64,000 nt of DNA from Zymobacter palmae (GCF_003610015.1 NZ_AP018933.1:620001-684000); one strand, 5' to 3'. Positions 1-9,053 are shown, counted from the first letter of the stretch. The notes: a model not told the origin generated them from the sequence alone. Numbers and translations: made by a program.

Positions 1-13
1 ACGGTTGCGATAG

Positions 14-89
14 GTCCCATTCGTCTAGTGGCCTAGGACACCGCCCTTTCACGGCGGTAACAGGGGTTCGAACCCCCTATGGGACGCCA
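14..89 (+). tRNA. tRNA-Glu (TTC), copy 1
   Basis: Cloverleaf of 76 nt with anticodon TTC, T-loop GGTTCGAA and encoded CCA. It is the first member of a Glu-Gly-Glu-Gly-Glu-Gly array. The D-loop differs by one base (GGCC) from the other tRNA-Glu copies here (GGTC). Confidence 0.97.
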
Positions 90-124
90 CCTTTTCGGAA
101 GCTTGAGGCAATAGGAAGTACTAA

Positions 125-200
125 GCGGGAATAGCTCAGTTGGTAGAGCGCCACCTTGCCAAGGTGGAGGTCGCGAGTTCGAGCCTCGTTTCCCGCTCCA
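125..200 (+). tRNA. tRNA-Gly (GCC), copy 1
   Basis: A 76-nt cloverleaf with anticodon GCC in the loop CTTGCCA, acceptor stem GCGGGAA/TTCCCGC and encoded CCA. Confidence 0.97.
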
Positions 201-204
201 ATGT

Positions 205-280
205 GTCCCATTCGTCTAGTGGTCTAGGACACCGCCCTTTCACGGCGGTAACAGGGGTTCGAACCCCCTATGGGACGCCA
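205..280 (+). tRNA. tRNA-Glu (TTC), copy 2
   Basis: A 76-nt tRNA with anticodon TTC, nearly identical to copy 1, only 4 nt after the preceding tRNA-Gly, so co-transcription and processing from one precursor are expected. Confidence 0.97.
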
Positions 281-295
281 CTTCTTCCTAGATAT

Positions 296-371
296 GCGGG
301 AATAGCTCAGTTGGTAGAGCGCCACCTTGCCAAGGTGGAGGTCGCGAGTTCGAGCCTCGTTTCCCGCTCCA
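296..371 (+). tRNA. tRNA-Gly (GCC), copy 2
   Basis: A 76-nt tRNA with anticodon GCC, apparently identical to the first tRNA-Gly of the array. Confidence 0.97.
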
Positions 372-375
372 GTGT

Positions 376-451
376 GTCCCATTCGTCTAGTGGTCTAGGA
401 CACCGCCCTTTCACGGCGGTAACAGGGGTTCGAACCCCCTATGGGACGCCA
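376..451 (+). tRNA. tRNA-Glu (TTC), copy 3
   Basis: A 76-nt tRNA with anticodon TTC, same sequence as copy 2, 4 nt after tRNA-Gly copy 2. Confidence 0.97.
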
Positions 452-465
452 CCTTCTTCTGTTAT

Positions 466-541
466 GCGGGAATAGCTCAGTTGGTAGAGCGCCACCTTGC
501 CAAGGTGGAGGTCGCGAGTTCGAGCCTCGTTTCCCGCTCCA
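466..541 (+). tRNA. tRNA-Gly (GCC), copy 3
   Basis: A 76-nt tRNA with anticodon GCC and the last gene of the array. A terminator follows within 15 nt. Confidence 0.97.
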
Positions 542-551
542 GTTTTTAGAA

Positions 552-595
552 AAGCCCTCGTTCACATCGTGAGCGGGGGCTTTTTATTTTTCAAT
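552..595 (+). terminator. Rho-independent terminator of the tRNA array
   Basis: A GC-rich stem (AAGCCC.CG.TCAC paired with GTGA.CG.GGGCTT) is followed by a T-rich tail (TTTTTATTTTT). It sits just after the last tRNA-Gly. Confidence 0.85.
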
Positions 596-733
596 CACAT
601 GCATTCACTGCGTGTGGGTGCTTTCCTCTTTGATACACATCATCACTCGATGGCCTGACATCAATTTAACACATGGCGCTCCCCGTTCATCTCTCGCTAT
701 TTGGTGGGTAGAACGAGGAGCGTTTATGCGATT

Positions 734-2032
734 CTAACGATTGACCACCTTCGCTGGCAGGGCCACTACCAGCAGCGAGCTGGCGAGCAGGCACACGGCA
801 AAGAACCACATGGCGCCTCCGGCCTGTCCGCTTAGCTGCATTGCAAAGCCCATAACAGAGTTGCTGACCAGCCCGGCGATATTGGCCAGTGAGCAGGCCA
901 GCGCGAAGCCTGTTGCTGCGGCCGTCCCTTTCAGAAAGGTGGCGGGCAGGCTGAAAAAGACGGGAACGGCACCGATCACCATGGCTTGTGCGATTGAGAA
1001 CAGTAGCACCGTGGCCCATGTGCTGTGGGTGAAGAATGTGCTGCCCGCCATGGCCACTGCGCCAATAACGAACGGTATGATGATGTGCCAGCGACGTTCG
1101 CGATGGCGGTCAGAGCTGGCGCCGATGGCGAGCATGCCGATAAGGGCCGCCACGCTGGGCAGCGCCGTTAACAGGCCGATATGGAAGGCGTCGCTGATGC
1201 CGGTCGCCTTGATAAAGGTGGGCATCCAGAACCCTAACGCATAGGCGGTCAGCAGGATTGAGAAGTCAATACCGCCCAGCATCCACACCTTCAGGTTCCA
1301 GAAACCGTCTCTGAAACGATGGCGCGCAGCAGGCATCTCTGCTTGGTCCTGGGCCAGCACAGCGTCGATCGTGGCGCGTTCCTGTTCGTTCAGCCAGCGT
1401 GCGTGGCGTGGTGAATCTGGTAAACACCAGAAAGCGAGAATGCCCAGTGCAATGCTGGGCAAACCTTCGAGCAGAAATAGCCACTGCCAGCCGTGTAGGC
1501 CATGCAGGTCATGGGCGGCCTTCATGATCCAGCCCGAAAGAGGGCCGCCAATGACGGATGACAGCGGTAGACCAATCATGAACAGCGCAATGATGCGACC
1601 ACGGCGCTGACTGGGAAACCATTGGGTCAGATAGAACAGAACACCGGGTAGGAAGCCGGCCTCGGCAGCCCCTAAGAAGAAGCGCAAGATATGGAACTGG
1701 AGCGGTGTTTTGACCAGTAGCGTGCAGGCCGACAGAATGCCCCAGGTCAGCATGATTCTGGCGATCCACAGCCGTGCGCCGACGCGCTGTAGTGCCAGAT
1801 TACTGGGCACTTCCAGTAGGATATAGCCCAGAAAGAACAGCCCCGCTCCCAGACCGAAGGTGGCTTCGCTGAAGCCCAAATCGTCCAGCATTTGCAGTCG
1901 TGCAAAGCCGACGTTGATGCGGTCGAGGTACGCCGCGAGATAGCAGAAGCATAGGAAAGGCACTAACCGCCACGTCACCTTGCGAAAGAGTGATGCGTGG
2001 TCGTCGTCGGGTAAGGTCGTCGTCGCGGACAT
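734..2032 (-). CDS. MFS transporter, ACS (anion:cation symporter) type
   Basis: The 432-residue inner-membrane protein has about 12 hydrophobic segments and the usual ACS-family features: an N-terminal region reading AYLDRINVGFA, the loop motif after helix 2-3, and a central hydrophilic loop around residues 205-235. The family includes phthalate, tartrate, glucarate and hydroxyphenylpropionate carriers, so an organic-anion substrate is likely but cannot be named. The start at 2032 is chosen because GAGGA lies 6-10 nt upstream; an in-frame extension to 2086 has no better site. It lies downstream of, and on the same strand as, an MmyB-type regulator, with about 180 bp between them. No catabolic enzyme is adjacent to indicate the substrate. 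Confidence 0.85.
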   Translation of the reverse strand: MSATTTLPDDDHASLFRKVTWRLVPFLCFCYLAAYLDRINVGFARLQMLDDLGFSEATFGLGAGLFFLGYILLEVPSNLALQRVGARLWIARIMLTWGILSACTLLVKTPLQFHILRFFLGAAEAGFLPGVLFYLTQWFPSQRRGRIIALFMIGLPLSSVIGGPLSGWIMKAAHDLHGLHGWQWLFLLEGLPSIALGILAFWCLPDSPRHARWLNEQERATIDAVLAQDQAEMPAARHRFRDGFWNLKVWMLGGIDFSILLTAYALGFWMPTFIKATGISDAFHIGLLTALPSVAALIGMLAIGASSDRHRERRWHIIIPFVIGAVAMAGSTFFTHSTWATVLLFSIAQAMVIGAVPVFFSLPATFLKGTAAATGFALACSLANIAGLVSNSVMGFAMQLSGQAGGAMWFFAVCLLASSLLVVALPAKVVNR

Positions 2033-2213
2033 TACCGATTCCTCATCAAAAGAGCCGTAAGACCGTGGCAGCCCGTGCTGCCCCAAGGACGACTACCTTA
2101 TGCCTTATCCCTCATAGCGTGAAGCGTCTTGGGGCAATATCCGTAGCCCGTCACGATGAACGTGTTTTCGCCGCTAAGCTCATCGTGGGAAGGACGCTTG
2201 GATTGAGCGCGCC

Positions 2214-3083
2214 CTATGGCTGGGCGGACGCTTGGTCAGCGTTTGGTGACACGAGTTGCTGCAACCGCTGGAAGTCGGCATCGTGCTGGGGGTAGTAGAC
2301 GTTCAAGCGGCTACTGGCATTGCCGTTAGTGTGCCACCACAGTTGCTTGTCCAGCGCCATTATTCCTAATTGAGCATGACGATAGGTGTAGGTCACTTCT
2401 TCCGGCTGCAGTACGGTATTGGTGCTCCATGCGGTATGGAACAGTGGTGACTGCGCTTTAAAGGCGCAAATCCGTTGCTTCAGCACGTCGTCATTGGGGC
2501 GTTTGGCGAGAGTGTCTCGTAGAAAGCCCGCCATGCGGGTTATTCGCAAAGCGAGTGTTTCTTCGCTGTCGATGCAGGCAAATCTTTTCCATTGAGGGTG
2601 CGTGATCGTCAGGTGAAGATAGTTCTGTGCTTCGGCAGGAAGGTCGTTTAGGTCGAAGCCGATCATCAGCTGAAACGCATCGTTGTATGCCACGATGTCT
2701 AGGTAGTCGTTCGCCAGTAGCGCGGGCAGCGGGTTGAGCTGCGTCAGCAGTTGCAGCGTATGCGCTGATGTCGTCTGGCAGGGCGCCTTGTAGGTGCGTG
2801 TCTGCGGGAAGATCAGGTTGTGCAGATATTTGCGTTCGGATTTGGTCAGCCGCAGAGCGGAGGATATGGACGCGAAGGCCTGCGCAGAAATGCCCGCTGC
2901 CTGTCCGCGCTCTATCTTGCTGTACCAGACGGTACTGATGCCGGAAAGATCGGCGACGTCTTCTCTTCTCAACCCTGTCGTACGCGTACGTGCCGGTCTG
3001 GACAGCCCTACCGCTTCGGGTGAAATGCTTTCTCGCTTGGCCCGTAGAAAATCACCTACCCATTTGAGATTGTCCGGGTGCAT
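2214..3083 (-). CDS. XRE-family regulator with MmyB-like ligand-binding domain
   Basis: The 289-residue protein has an N-terminal helix-turn-helix (about residues 10-85, including RREDVADLSGIS and the WYSKIERG turn) and a C-terminal domain typical of the MmyB family (PAS-like, proposed to bind a small hydrophobic ligand). The start at 3083 has AGGG at about 8 nt. In the family such genes usually repress or activate a neighbouring dehydrogenase or transporter. Here the next gene on the same strand is the ACS-type MFS transporter, and on the other side a DHA2 transporter diverges. That one of these transporters is the target is inference. Confidence 0.85.
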   Translation of the reverse strand: MHPDNLKWVGDFLRAKRESISPEAVGLSRPARTRTTGLRREDVADLSGISTVWYSKIERGQAAGISAQAFASISSALRLTKSERKYLHNLIFPQTRTYKAPCQTTSAHTLQLLTQLNPLPALLANDYLDIVAYNDAFQLMIGFDLNDLPAEAQNYLHLTITHPQWKRFACIDSEETLALRITRMAGFLRDTLAKRPNDDVLKQRICAFKAQSPLFHTAWSTNTVLQPEEVTYTYRHAQLGIMALDKQLWWHTNGNASSRLNVYYPQHDADFQRLQQLVSPNADQASAQP

Positions 3084-3548
3084 TCATTAGCCCTATACAA
3101 TTTATACATGTCTAAACTGTTTCTTGTGCGGTGCAGCGCAGAGAGCATAATGCAGTCCAGCGATTAAGAACAGGTAATGATGGCGTTGAATATATAATCG
3201 AACGTGTGAAAAGGTGCCGGCTATTCTTTCATGATCATTATTTATTAAATAAATATCACCATCGAAAGGGTGGGGGCATTAGATACTTGGAAAGACGTCG
3301 AGTGAATATCGTGATCGCATGCGAAAATGCAGGTGGTTATCGGCGGAGTGCTGCCTATAGATACCCGATACATTACGTTTTTGGGTACCGTTAAGATCGA
3401 CCAACGCCGTGTGAAGGTATAAACCTTGGAGCGTTTCCAGACGCGAGGTAGTCTTTATAAAAAATATTTATGAGCCATGTAAATTTTGCTTTTAAGTATA
3501 TGTTTGGTGTCATCGTTTTTTATCTAATTATTATATGGGCATGCAAAT
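3084..3548. other. Intergenic region between divergent regulator and transporter
   Basis: About 465 bp without a credible gene. The right half (3430-3540) is A/T-rich, as expected of a promoter region for the transporter at 3549. Short open frames here lack a ribosome-binding site and any recognisable protein content. Confidence 0.5.
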
Positions 3549-4943
3549 ATGAAGCATGGAAATAATGTCAGCGGGCTGTCTATCGTCGCGGTACTGCTTC
3601 TCGTTATCGGACAGGTGTTACCACAGGTAGATTTCGCGATCGTGAATGTATCTCTTGATGTGCTGGGTAAGGCACTGAATACGGATGAGACCGGGCTGGT
3701 ACTGATCGTGGCGCTGTATGGCCTGAGCTTTTCTGCGCTGATCACTACGGGCGGCCGCTTGGGAGACAAGTACGGCAGAAAGCGCCTGTTCATGGTAGGT
3801 ATCGTCGGGTTCTGTGCCGCGTCGGCGCTCTGTGGCCTTGCGTCGGGCATTGTATCGATGCTTCTCGGGCGCGTGCTGCAAGGCGTATTTGCTGCGCTTT
3901 TGCTGCCTCAGATACTCGCCACGATCCATGCCACGCTTGAGGGTGAACGCCACCGCTATGTTGTCGGCATCTATACCTCAATCGGTGGACTATCTGCCAT
4001 TCTTGGTCAGGTGGCAGGGGGCTGGCTGGTCTCCGCAAACTTGTGGAACCTAGGATGGCGGGTAGCCTTCTTTATTAATGTGCCCATCTGTCTCGTTATC
4101 TTTATGTTTGGCTGTCTGACCATCCCTGAAACGCGCTCGTCGGACACCCGACAGAGTATGGATCTGGGGGGAATCGCCCTGTTCATTTTGTGCCTGCTGT
4201 CCGTCATGGTGCCGATATCCCTTGGCGGACGATGGCATGGGCTGTGGTGGTGGCTGGCGGCGACGGTGCCGTGTGCGTTCTTGCTGTGGCGGGTCGAACG
4301 CGGCCATGAGCGGGCAGGAAGAAAGGCGATTCTGCCTCCGTCGATGTTCAGAGAAGCAATGGTCAAGAACGGGTTCGTACGAGAAATGACGGTCACTTTC
4401 GCGTTCCCGGGATACCTGTTCGTGACCGCACTGTGTCTGCAGAGCGAGCTTGGTTTTACACCGCTTGAATCGGGAAATGCATTTGTCGCGCTGGGCGCGA
4501 TGTTCTTCATCGGCTCGCTCATCAGCAAGCGGTTAGGCCAGTGTCTCGGTGATCACCTATCGTACGCTTTGGGTGCGCTTCTAACGGTGAGCGGTTTTTT
4601 GGCGACAATCTGGCTGTTCTACCACTTAAACCACCGCCTGACGTTCTATGACCTGTGGGGCGCGACGGGTGTTATTGGGCTGGGCAATGCCATCATGCTG
4701 ACGTCGGCCTATCGGCTGACGCTTTCCCATGTGGATAGGCGCTATGCCAGCGAAGTGAGCGGTGCGCTGGCTACCGTGCAGCAAGGTTGCTTCGCCTTGG
4801 GTACGGCATTTGCCGGGGCACTGTATGCGGAAATGCTGAGACACGGTGGTCTGAATGCGGTGATGCTGTCCATCGGTGCACTGGCATCGCTGGTGGTGCT
4901 TGTCGCTATCTGCTTAGCGATCCATGTAGCGCGTCGACGGTAG
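3549..4943 (+). CDS. MFS transporter, DHA2 family (14-helix drug:proton antiporter type)
   Basis: The 464-residue protein has about 14 predicted membrane segments. The helix 2-3 loop motif is GGRLGDKYGRKR (about residues 66-77), and a motif-C-like glycine stretch lies in helix 5 (GQVAGGWLV). These features place it with DHA2 multidrug efflux proteins such as EmrB/Smv types. No adaptor (EmrA-like) gene is adjacent, so it probably works alone in the inner membrane. The ribosome-binding site before the ATG is weak and the leader is A/T-rich. Substrate unknown. It diverges from the MmyB-type regulator, a common arrangement for a regulated efflux gene. Confidence 0.87.
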   Translation: MKHGNNVSGLSIVAVLLLVIGQVLPQVDFAIVNVSLDVLGKALNTDETGLVLIVALYGLSFSALITTGGRLGDKYGRKRLFMVGIVGFCAASALCGLASGIVSMLLGRVLQGVFAALLLPQILATIHATLEGERHRYVVGIYTSIGGLSAILGQVAGGWLVSANLWNLGWRVAFFINVPICLVIFMFGCLTIPETRSSDTRQSMDLGGIALFILCLLSVMVPISLGGRWHGLWWWLAATVPCAFLLWRVERGHERAGRKAILPPSMFREAMVKNGFVREMTVTFAFPGYLFVTALCLQSELGFTPLESGNAFVALGAMFFIGSLISKRLGQCLGDHLSYALGALLTVSGFLATIWLFYHLNHRLTFYDLWGATGVIGLGNAIMLTSAYRLTLSHVDRRYASEVSGALATVQQGCFALGTAFAGALYAEMLRHGGLNAVMLSIGALASLVVLVAICLAIHVARRR

Positions 4944-5275
4944 GCTAACAACGGACAGGGTGAGCATGTCGACGATGTGCCTCTGAAGAAAAAACGAGGG
5001 CATAGGCGCCATTCTTGGCTCAGTAGCAGACTGTGCGGGATGTCAGGGGAGAGGAAGCGCCCATACCTTTCTAGGCTCAGGCGTTCTAGACCGGGCTCGC
5101 TTATCCTTTGCTTCCATGGAACGCAGTGATGACCTTTCGCTCGTTTGGCCTTCCTGCTAATAAAGGAGGCCGGCGGGTAAAGAAGGTCGTGCTGAATAGT
5201 TGACCATTCTGCGCATAATGGGCATAATGGCGGCATTCCTATTCAGGAATCTGCTGTCTTTCTGACAGCCAATGC
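4944..5275. other. Intergenic region before the fourth tRNA-Glu
   Basis: About 330 bp with no supported gene. It contains the promoter of the tRNA-Glu gene (separate entry) and nothing else that I can identify. Confidence 0.5.
5200..5228 (+). promoter_or_regulatory. Sigma-70-type promoter of tRNA-Glu copy 4
   Basis: -35 TTGACC (5200-5205), 17-bp spacer, -10 CATAAT (5223-5228). The mature tRNA begins 47 nt downstream of the -10. Confidence 0.65.
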
Positions 5276-5351
5276 GTCCCATTCGTCTAGTGGTCTAGGA
5301 CACCGCCCTTTCACGGCGGTAACAGGGGTTCGAACCCCCTATGGGACGCCA
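5276..5351 (+). tRNA. tRNA-Glu (TTC), copy 4, stand-alone
   Basis: A 76-nt tRNA with anticodon TTC and encoded CCA, identical to array copies 2 and 3 as far as can be seen by eye, but about 5 kb away and not paired with tRNA-Gly. Confidence 0.97.
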
Positions 5352-5803
5352 CTTCTTTTCCCCCCTTTGTTAGTTTCTATTTGCATTCCTTCTAGCGGTC
5401 TTCGCTGCTGCAATATATTCGGCTTCCCCTTTTGCTCGAACGATTCGTCGTGTTGCATGCCATTCTGCCGCCGAGCTTGGCCGCTCTGCTATAAAACAGG
5501 CCGGTCGATGCGCTTAAGTCTGCAACCGTTCTCACTATTTTCGTATAGATACGCCATACTATGGGCATGTCAGTACCGTAGCCCACTTTTTGAATGCTGC
5601 TGTTCCCCCACTATGCTGAGTCTATAAGGCGGGTATCGCTATGTTCGCGGTGTGCGGGCTTTTTTGTTAGCATGCAAATAAATGCGGCCTTTGTAGGCCG
5701 CTATCCTCGATTCGGCCGGATGCATGGGCTATGCCATACTGCCGTCCAAATTTTCTTCTCTATCCACGGATATGATCATCCACCGCTGCACAGGGAGTGA
5801 CGC
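5352..5803. other. Intergenic leader before the ABC exporter operon
   Basis: About 450 bp without a supported gene. A hairpin (GCGGCC 5684-5689 / GGCCGC 5696-5701) and a T-run near 5660-5666 are visible. No preQ1 riboswitch core was recognised although queF lies in the following operon. Confidence 0.45.
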
Positions 5804-6739
5804 ATGGGGACTCCAGCGCTTTCCATCCGCGGGTTGACCAAGACCTACGGTACTCACCAAGCCCTCAAGGGCATTGACCTTGATGTGGCTGAAGGTGACT
5901 TCTTCGCTCTGCTTGGCCCTAACGGGGCGGGTAAATCGACGACACTCGGCATTCTTAGTTCTTTGGTCAACAAGACCTCGGGTAAGGTCGAAATCTTCGG
6001 GCGCGATATCGACAGGGATTTTTCACGCGCCAAGTTCGACATCGGTTTCGTGAACCAAGAGTTCAACTTCAACCAGTTTGAGAAAGTCGAAGACATCATC
6101 ACCGCGCAGGCGGGCTGCTATGGGATTCGTTACAAGGTCGCCAAGGCGCGTGCCGAGCAGCTGCTAGAAGATCTGGGGCTGTACGAGAAGCGCAATGTGG
6201 CTGCGCGGATGCTTTCGGGTGGGATGAAGCGCCGTCTGCTAATCGCTCGTGCGCTGGTGCATGAGCCACGCTTGCTGATTCTTGATGAGCCGACGGCCGG
6301 CGTCGACATCGAGCTGCGCCGCAGCATGTGGGAATACATGCAGCGCATCAACCGCGAAAAAGGCATGACGATCATTCTGACCACGCACTACTTGGAAGAA
6401 GCTGAGAGTCTGTGCCGTAACATCGCCATCATCGACAAAGGGCAGATCGTGCAGAACACCAGTATGCGCGCACTGTTGCAGCAGCTGGATACCGAAACCT
6501 TCATTCTGGATACCGAGCGTTCGCTGGCACAGGCGCCGATGCTGGAAGGGTTCGAGCTGCGCCGCCTTGATGACATGCAGCTGGAACTGGTCGTGCCTAA
6601 GGGGCGCAAGATCAATGACGCTTTCGCGCAGCTCTCTGAGCACGGCATTGAGGTGATGTCGATGCGCAACCGTTCCAACCGCCTCGAAGAACTGTTCGTT
6701 TCACTGGTAGATCACAAGGGAAGAGAGATTCGCGGATGA
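5804..6739 (+). CDS. yadG: ABC transporter ATP-binding protein (YadG-like)
   Basis: The 311-residue cytoplasmic ATPase has Walker A GPNGAGKST (38-46), signature LSGGM (137-141), Walker B LLILDEP (157-163) and a switch histidine in TTHYLEEAE. It matches the CcmA/DrrA-type subfamily represented by E. coli YadG. The C-terminal 80 residues are the extension seen in these export ATPases. The start has GGGAG 8 nt upstream. Its stop codon overlaps the permease gene by a few bases, and the permease in turn overlaps queF, so the three genes are translationally coupled. The exported substrate of YadGH is not established. Confidence 0.93.
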   Translation: MGTPALSIRGLTKTYGTHQALKGIDLDVAEGDFFALLGPNGAGKSTTLGILSSLVNKTSGKVEIFGRDIDRDFSRAKFDIGFVNQEFNFNQFEKVEDIITAQAGCYGIRYKVAKARAEQLLEDLGLYEKRNVAARMLSGGMKRRLLIARALVHEPRLLILDEPTAGVDIELRRSMWEYMQRINREKGMTIILTTHYLEEAESLCRNIAIIDKGQIVQNTSMRALLQQLDTETFILDTERSLAQAPMLEGFELRRLDDMQLELVVPKGRKINDAFAQLSEHGIEVMSMRNRSNRLEELFVSLVDHKGREIRG

Positions 6740-7509
6740 ATGCCCAGCAGATCATGGTCGCGCTCTGGACGTTGACCGTTCGAGAAGTTCGCCGTTTCAT
6801 GCGTATCTGGCCGCAGACGCTGTTGCCGCCATCCATCACCATGTCGATGTACTTTCTGATCTTCGGCAGCATGATCGGCTCGCGCATTGGTAACATCGAT
6901 GGTGTGGCGTATATCGACTACATCGTGCCTGGCCTCATTATGATGTCGGTCATCACCAACAGCTATTCCAATGTGGCGTCATCGTTCTTTGGCACCAAGT
7001 TCCAGCGTTCGGTCGAAGAGATGATGGTGTCACCGATGCCCAGCTGGGTCATCCTGACCGGGTTTGTGATTGGTGGCATGGCACGTGGCCTGTTGGTTGG
7101 GCTGATCGTCACGATCGTATCGCTGCTGTTCACCACCGTGCACGTGGCACATCCGCTGCTGACCATCTTGGTAGTAGTCGTGACGTCAGCAATGTTCTCC
7201 ATCGCAGGCTTCATCAATGCGCTGTTCGCCAACAAGTTTGATGATATCTCGATCATTCCGATCTTTGTGCTGACCCCGCTGACCTACCTGGGTGGTGTGT
7301 TCTATTCGATCAACGATCTGCCCGAGTTTTGGCGCAACGTGTCGCTGATCAACCCCGTGCTCTATATGGTGAACGGTTTCCGATACGGTATCCTGAACAT
7401 CGCCGATGTGGGTATCGGTTGGGCGCTGGCTGTGATCGTGCTTTTCATCGTGGTCATGTTCTTGGCGGCGCTGTACATGCTGGCGAAAGGTAAAGGAATC
7501 CGTAGCTGA
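6736..7509 (+). CDS. yadH: ABC-2 type permease (YadH-like)
   Basis: The 257-residue permease has six predicted membrane segments of the ABC2 superfamily and a conserved loop reading TPLTYLGGVFYSI (about residues 182-194). It is the partner of the preceding ATPase, with a 4-bp gene overlap. The likely role is export of an unidentified lipid, glycan or drug-like substrate across the inner membrane. Its TGA overlaps the start codon of queF (ATGA). Confidence 0.92.
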   Translation: MNAQQIMVALWTLTVREVRRFMRIWPQTLLPPSITMSMYFLIFGSMIGSRIGNIDGVAYIDYIVPGLIMMSVITNSYSNVASSFFGTKFQRSVEEMMVSPMPSWVILTGFVIGGMARGLLVGLIVTIVSLLFTTVHVAHPLLTILVVVVTSAMFSIAGFINALFANKFDDISIIPIFVLTPLTYLGGVFYSINDLPEFWRNVSLINPVLYMVNGFRYGILNIADVGIGWALAVIVLFIVVMFLAALYMLAKGKGIRS

Positions 7510-8357
7510 TGAAAACGCAGTCCGAACTTCTGGTTGATGCACCGCTGGGGCATGAATCAGCCTATCCCGAGCAGTACGATGCGTCGCTGCTGTTCCCAAT
7601 TGACCGTATGCCTCAGCGACGCCCGTTGGGTATCGTTGATGCTGCTGCACTGCCGTTTGTGGGCGTTGATGAGTGGCAGGCGTTCGAGATTTCCTGGCTG
7701 GAACCTTCTGGACGGCCGAATGTCAGAATCGGGCGTTTCACTTTGCCGGCGCAGTCGCCTAATCTGATCGAGTCCAAGTCGTGGAAGCTGTACTTGAACA
7801 GCTTCAATCAGACCGCATTCGTTTCAGAAGACGAGGTCGTGGCACGTATGACGCGAGATCTCAGTGCCGCCGCCGGTGCGCCGGTTAGCGTCGAACTGCT
7901 GAGCGTGGAGGCTTCTTCGCTGGCAGGGCAGGCGATGCCGGGCGAGTGTCTCGATGATCTGGACGTTGCCATCAAGCACTACACGCCCACGCCGGAACTG
8001 CTGACCAAGGCGTCGGAGGAGATTGTCGAAGAGACGGTATATTCGCACCTGCTTAAGTCCAACTGCCCCGTCACAGGGCAGCCTGACTGGGGTGCCGTCG
8101 TCATTCGCTATCGCGGGCCGCGTATGGCACGCGACGGGCTGCTGGCCTATCTGATCTCCTATCGCCAGCACCAAGATTTCCATGAGCACTGTGTCGAGCG
8201 TATTTTTGTGGATATTATGTCCCGTATTGCGCCCGAGTCGTTGGTGGTAAGTGCACGCTATGTTCGACGAGGCGGGTTGGATATCAACCCGACGCGCGCC
8301 ACGCCGGATCATGCTCTGACGGCGTTGCCCGCTTGGCCGCGCCTTATCCGCCAGTAA
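7509..8357 (+). CDS. queF: NADPH-dependent 7-cyano-7-deazaguanine reductase
   Basis: The 282-residue enzyme has the full length of the bimodular YqfD/QueF type. It reduces preQ0 to preQ1 in queuosine biosynthesis in the cytoplasm. Diagnostic features are the substrate-binding block ESKSWKLYLNSFNQT (88-102) and the catalytic loop SNCPVTGQPDW (184-194), where Cys186 forms the thioimide and Asp193 is the proposed proton donor. A second conserved block, HQDFHEHCVERIF (221-233), is present. The start codon overlaps the permease stop (ATGA). The hairpin at 8383-8406 follows the gene. Confidence 0.96.
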   Translation: MKTQSELLVDAPLGHESAYPEQYDASLLFPIDRMPQRRPLGIVDAAALPFVGVDEWQAFEISWLEPSGRPNVRIGRFTLPAQSPNLIESKSWKLYLNSFNQTAFVSEDEVVARMTRDLSAAAGAPVSVELLSVEASSLAGQAMPGECLDDLDVAIKHYTPTPELLTKASEEIVEETVYSHLLKSNCPVTGQPDWGAVVIRYRGPRMARDGLLAYLISYRQHQDFHEHCVERIFVDIMSRIAPESLVVSARYVRRGGLDINPTRATPDHALTALPAWPRLIRQ

Positions 8358-8382
8358 GGTGTGCGCACGTTCCCTTCACCAT

Positions 8383-8406
8383 GAAGCTCCGGTTTACCGG
8401 AGCTTC
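8383..8406 (+). terminator. Hairpin after queF, possible terminator or attenuator
   Basis: A perfect 10-bp stem (GAAGCTCCGG / CCGGAGCTTC) with a 4-nt loop, but with no strong T-tract after it. It ends 19 nt before the nitroreductase start, so it may only partly separate the two genes. Confidence 0.55.
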
Positions 8407-8425
8407 TGTCATCAAGAGGTTCTTC

Positions 8426-8983
8426 ATGCAGGCTGATACGTTACTGTTGCAGCGTCGTTCATGTGGTCGCCTGACCGATCCCGCCCCTTCAGCCGAGCAG
8501 CTTGATCTGCTTTACCGAGCCGCGCTGCGTGCGCCCGATCACGGTGCGCTGGCCCCTTTTCGCTTTGTCGAGATCAGTGGGGAAGGGCGAGCGACGTTGG
8601 GGCGGCTGATGGCTGCATCGCTCAAATCGCGTGCTCCAGGCACCTCGAATGAAACACTGGCGGCAGTCAGCCAGAAGCCACTGACGGCACCGCTGATTAT
8701 CGCGGTTATCGCCCGCGTTGAACGCACCGAGCGCATCCCACGTCAGGAACAGGTCATCACGGCAGGGTGTGCGGCACATGCCATGCTGTACGCGGCTTAC
8801 GCGCAGGACCTTGGTGCGTTTTGGCGTACGGGGGATTACGCTACCGACCCGCTGGTACGCGGTGCTTTCGAACTGAAGCCGATGGATGAATTGGTAGGCT
8901 TCATCTATCTGGGAACGCCCGCCACGGAACCACGTCCTCCGGTGGCCCTTGAGCCAGCCGATTTCATCGAATACTGGTCGTGA
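8426..8983 (+). CDS. Nitroreductase family protein (YdjA-like)
   Basis: The 185-residue FMN-dependent oxidoreductase is the size of the minimal YdjA-type enzymes. The N-terminal block with RRSCGRLTDPAP and the segment RAPDHGALAPFRFV match the FMN-binding region, and the C-terminal part contains GLxxFWRTG-like and YLGTP motifs (here LGAFWRTG and IYLGTP). The start at 8426 is supported by AAGAGG 8 nt upstream; a longer frame from 8333 would overlap queF and the hairpin. The physiological substrate of this subfamily is unknown. Confidence 0.88.
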   Translation: MQADTLLLQRRSCGRLTDPAPSAEQLDLLYRAALRAPDHGALAPFRFVEISGEGRATLGRLMAASLKSRAPGTSNETLAAVSQKPLTAPLIIAVIARVERTERIPRQEQVITAGCAAHAMLYAAYAQDLGAFWRTGDYATDPLVRGAFELKPMDELVGFIYLGTPATEPRPPVALEPADFIEYWS

Positions 8984-9053
8984 TGTTCTACGCCGTGATC
9001 GCCGTGTTATGTCCTTAGTGGATGTTTTGTGTATAGGAATCGGGGGAGAGGGG

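Noticed and set aside
140-475. Open frame across the tRNA array
   Set aside because: It reads through three tRNA genes and repeats with their sequence; tRNA structure fully explains it.
3131-3394. 87-codon frame between the MmyB regulator and the DHA2 gene
   Set aside because: No ribosome-binding site, atypical composition, and position in a divergent promoter region.
5352-5803. preQ1 riboswitch before the yadG-yadH-queF operon
   Set aside because: Looked for the compact hairpin and A-rich tail; the only clear hairpin (5684-5701) does not fit the motif.
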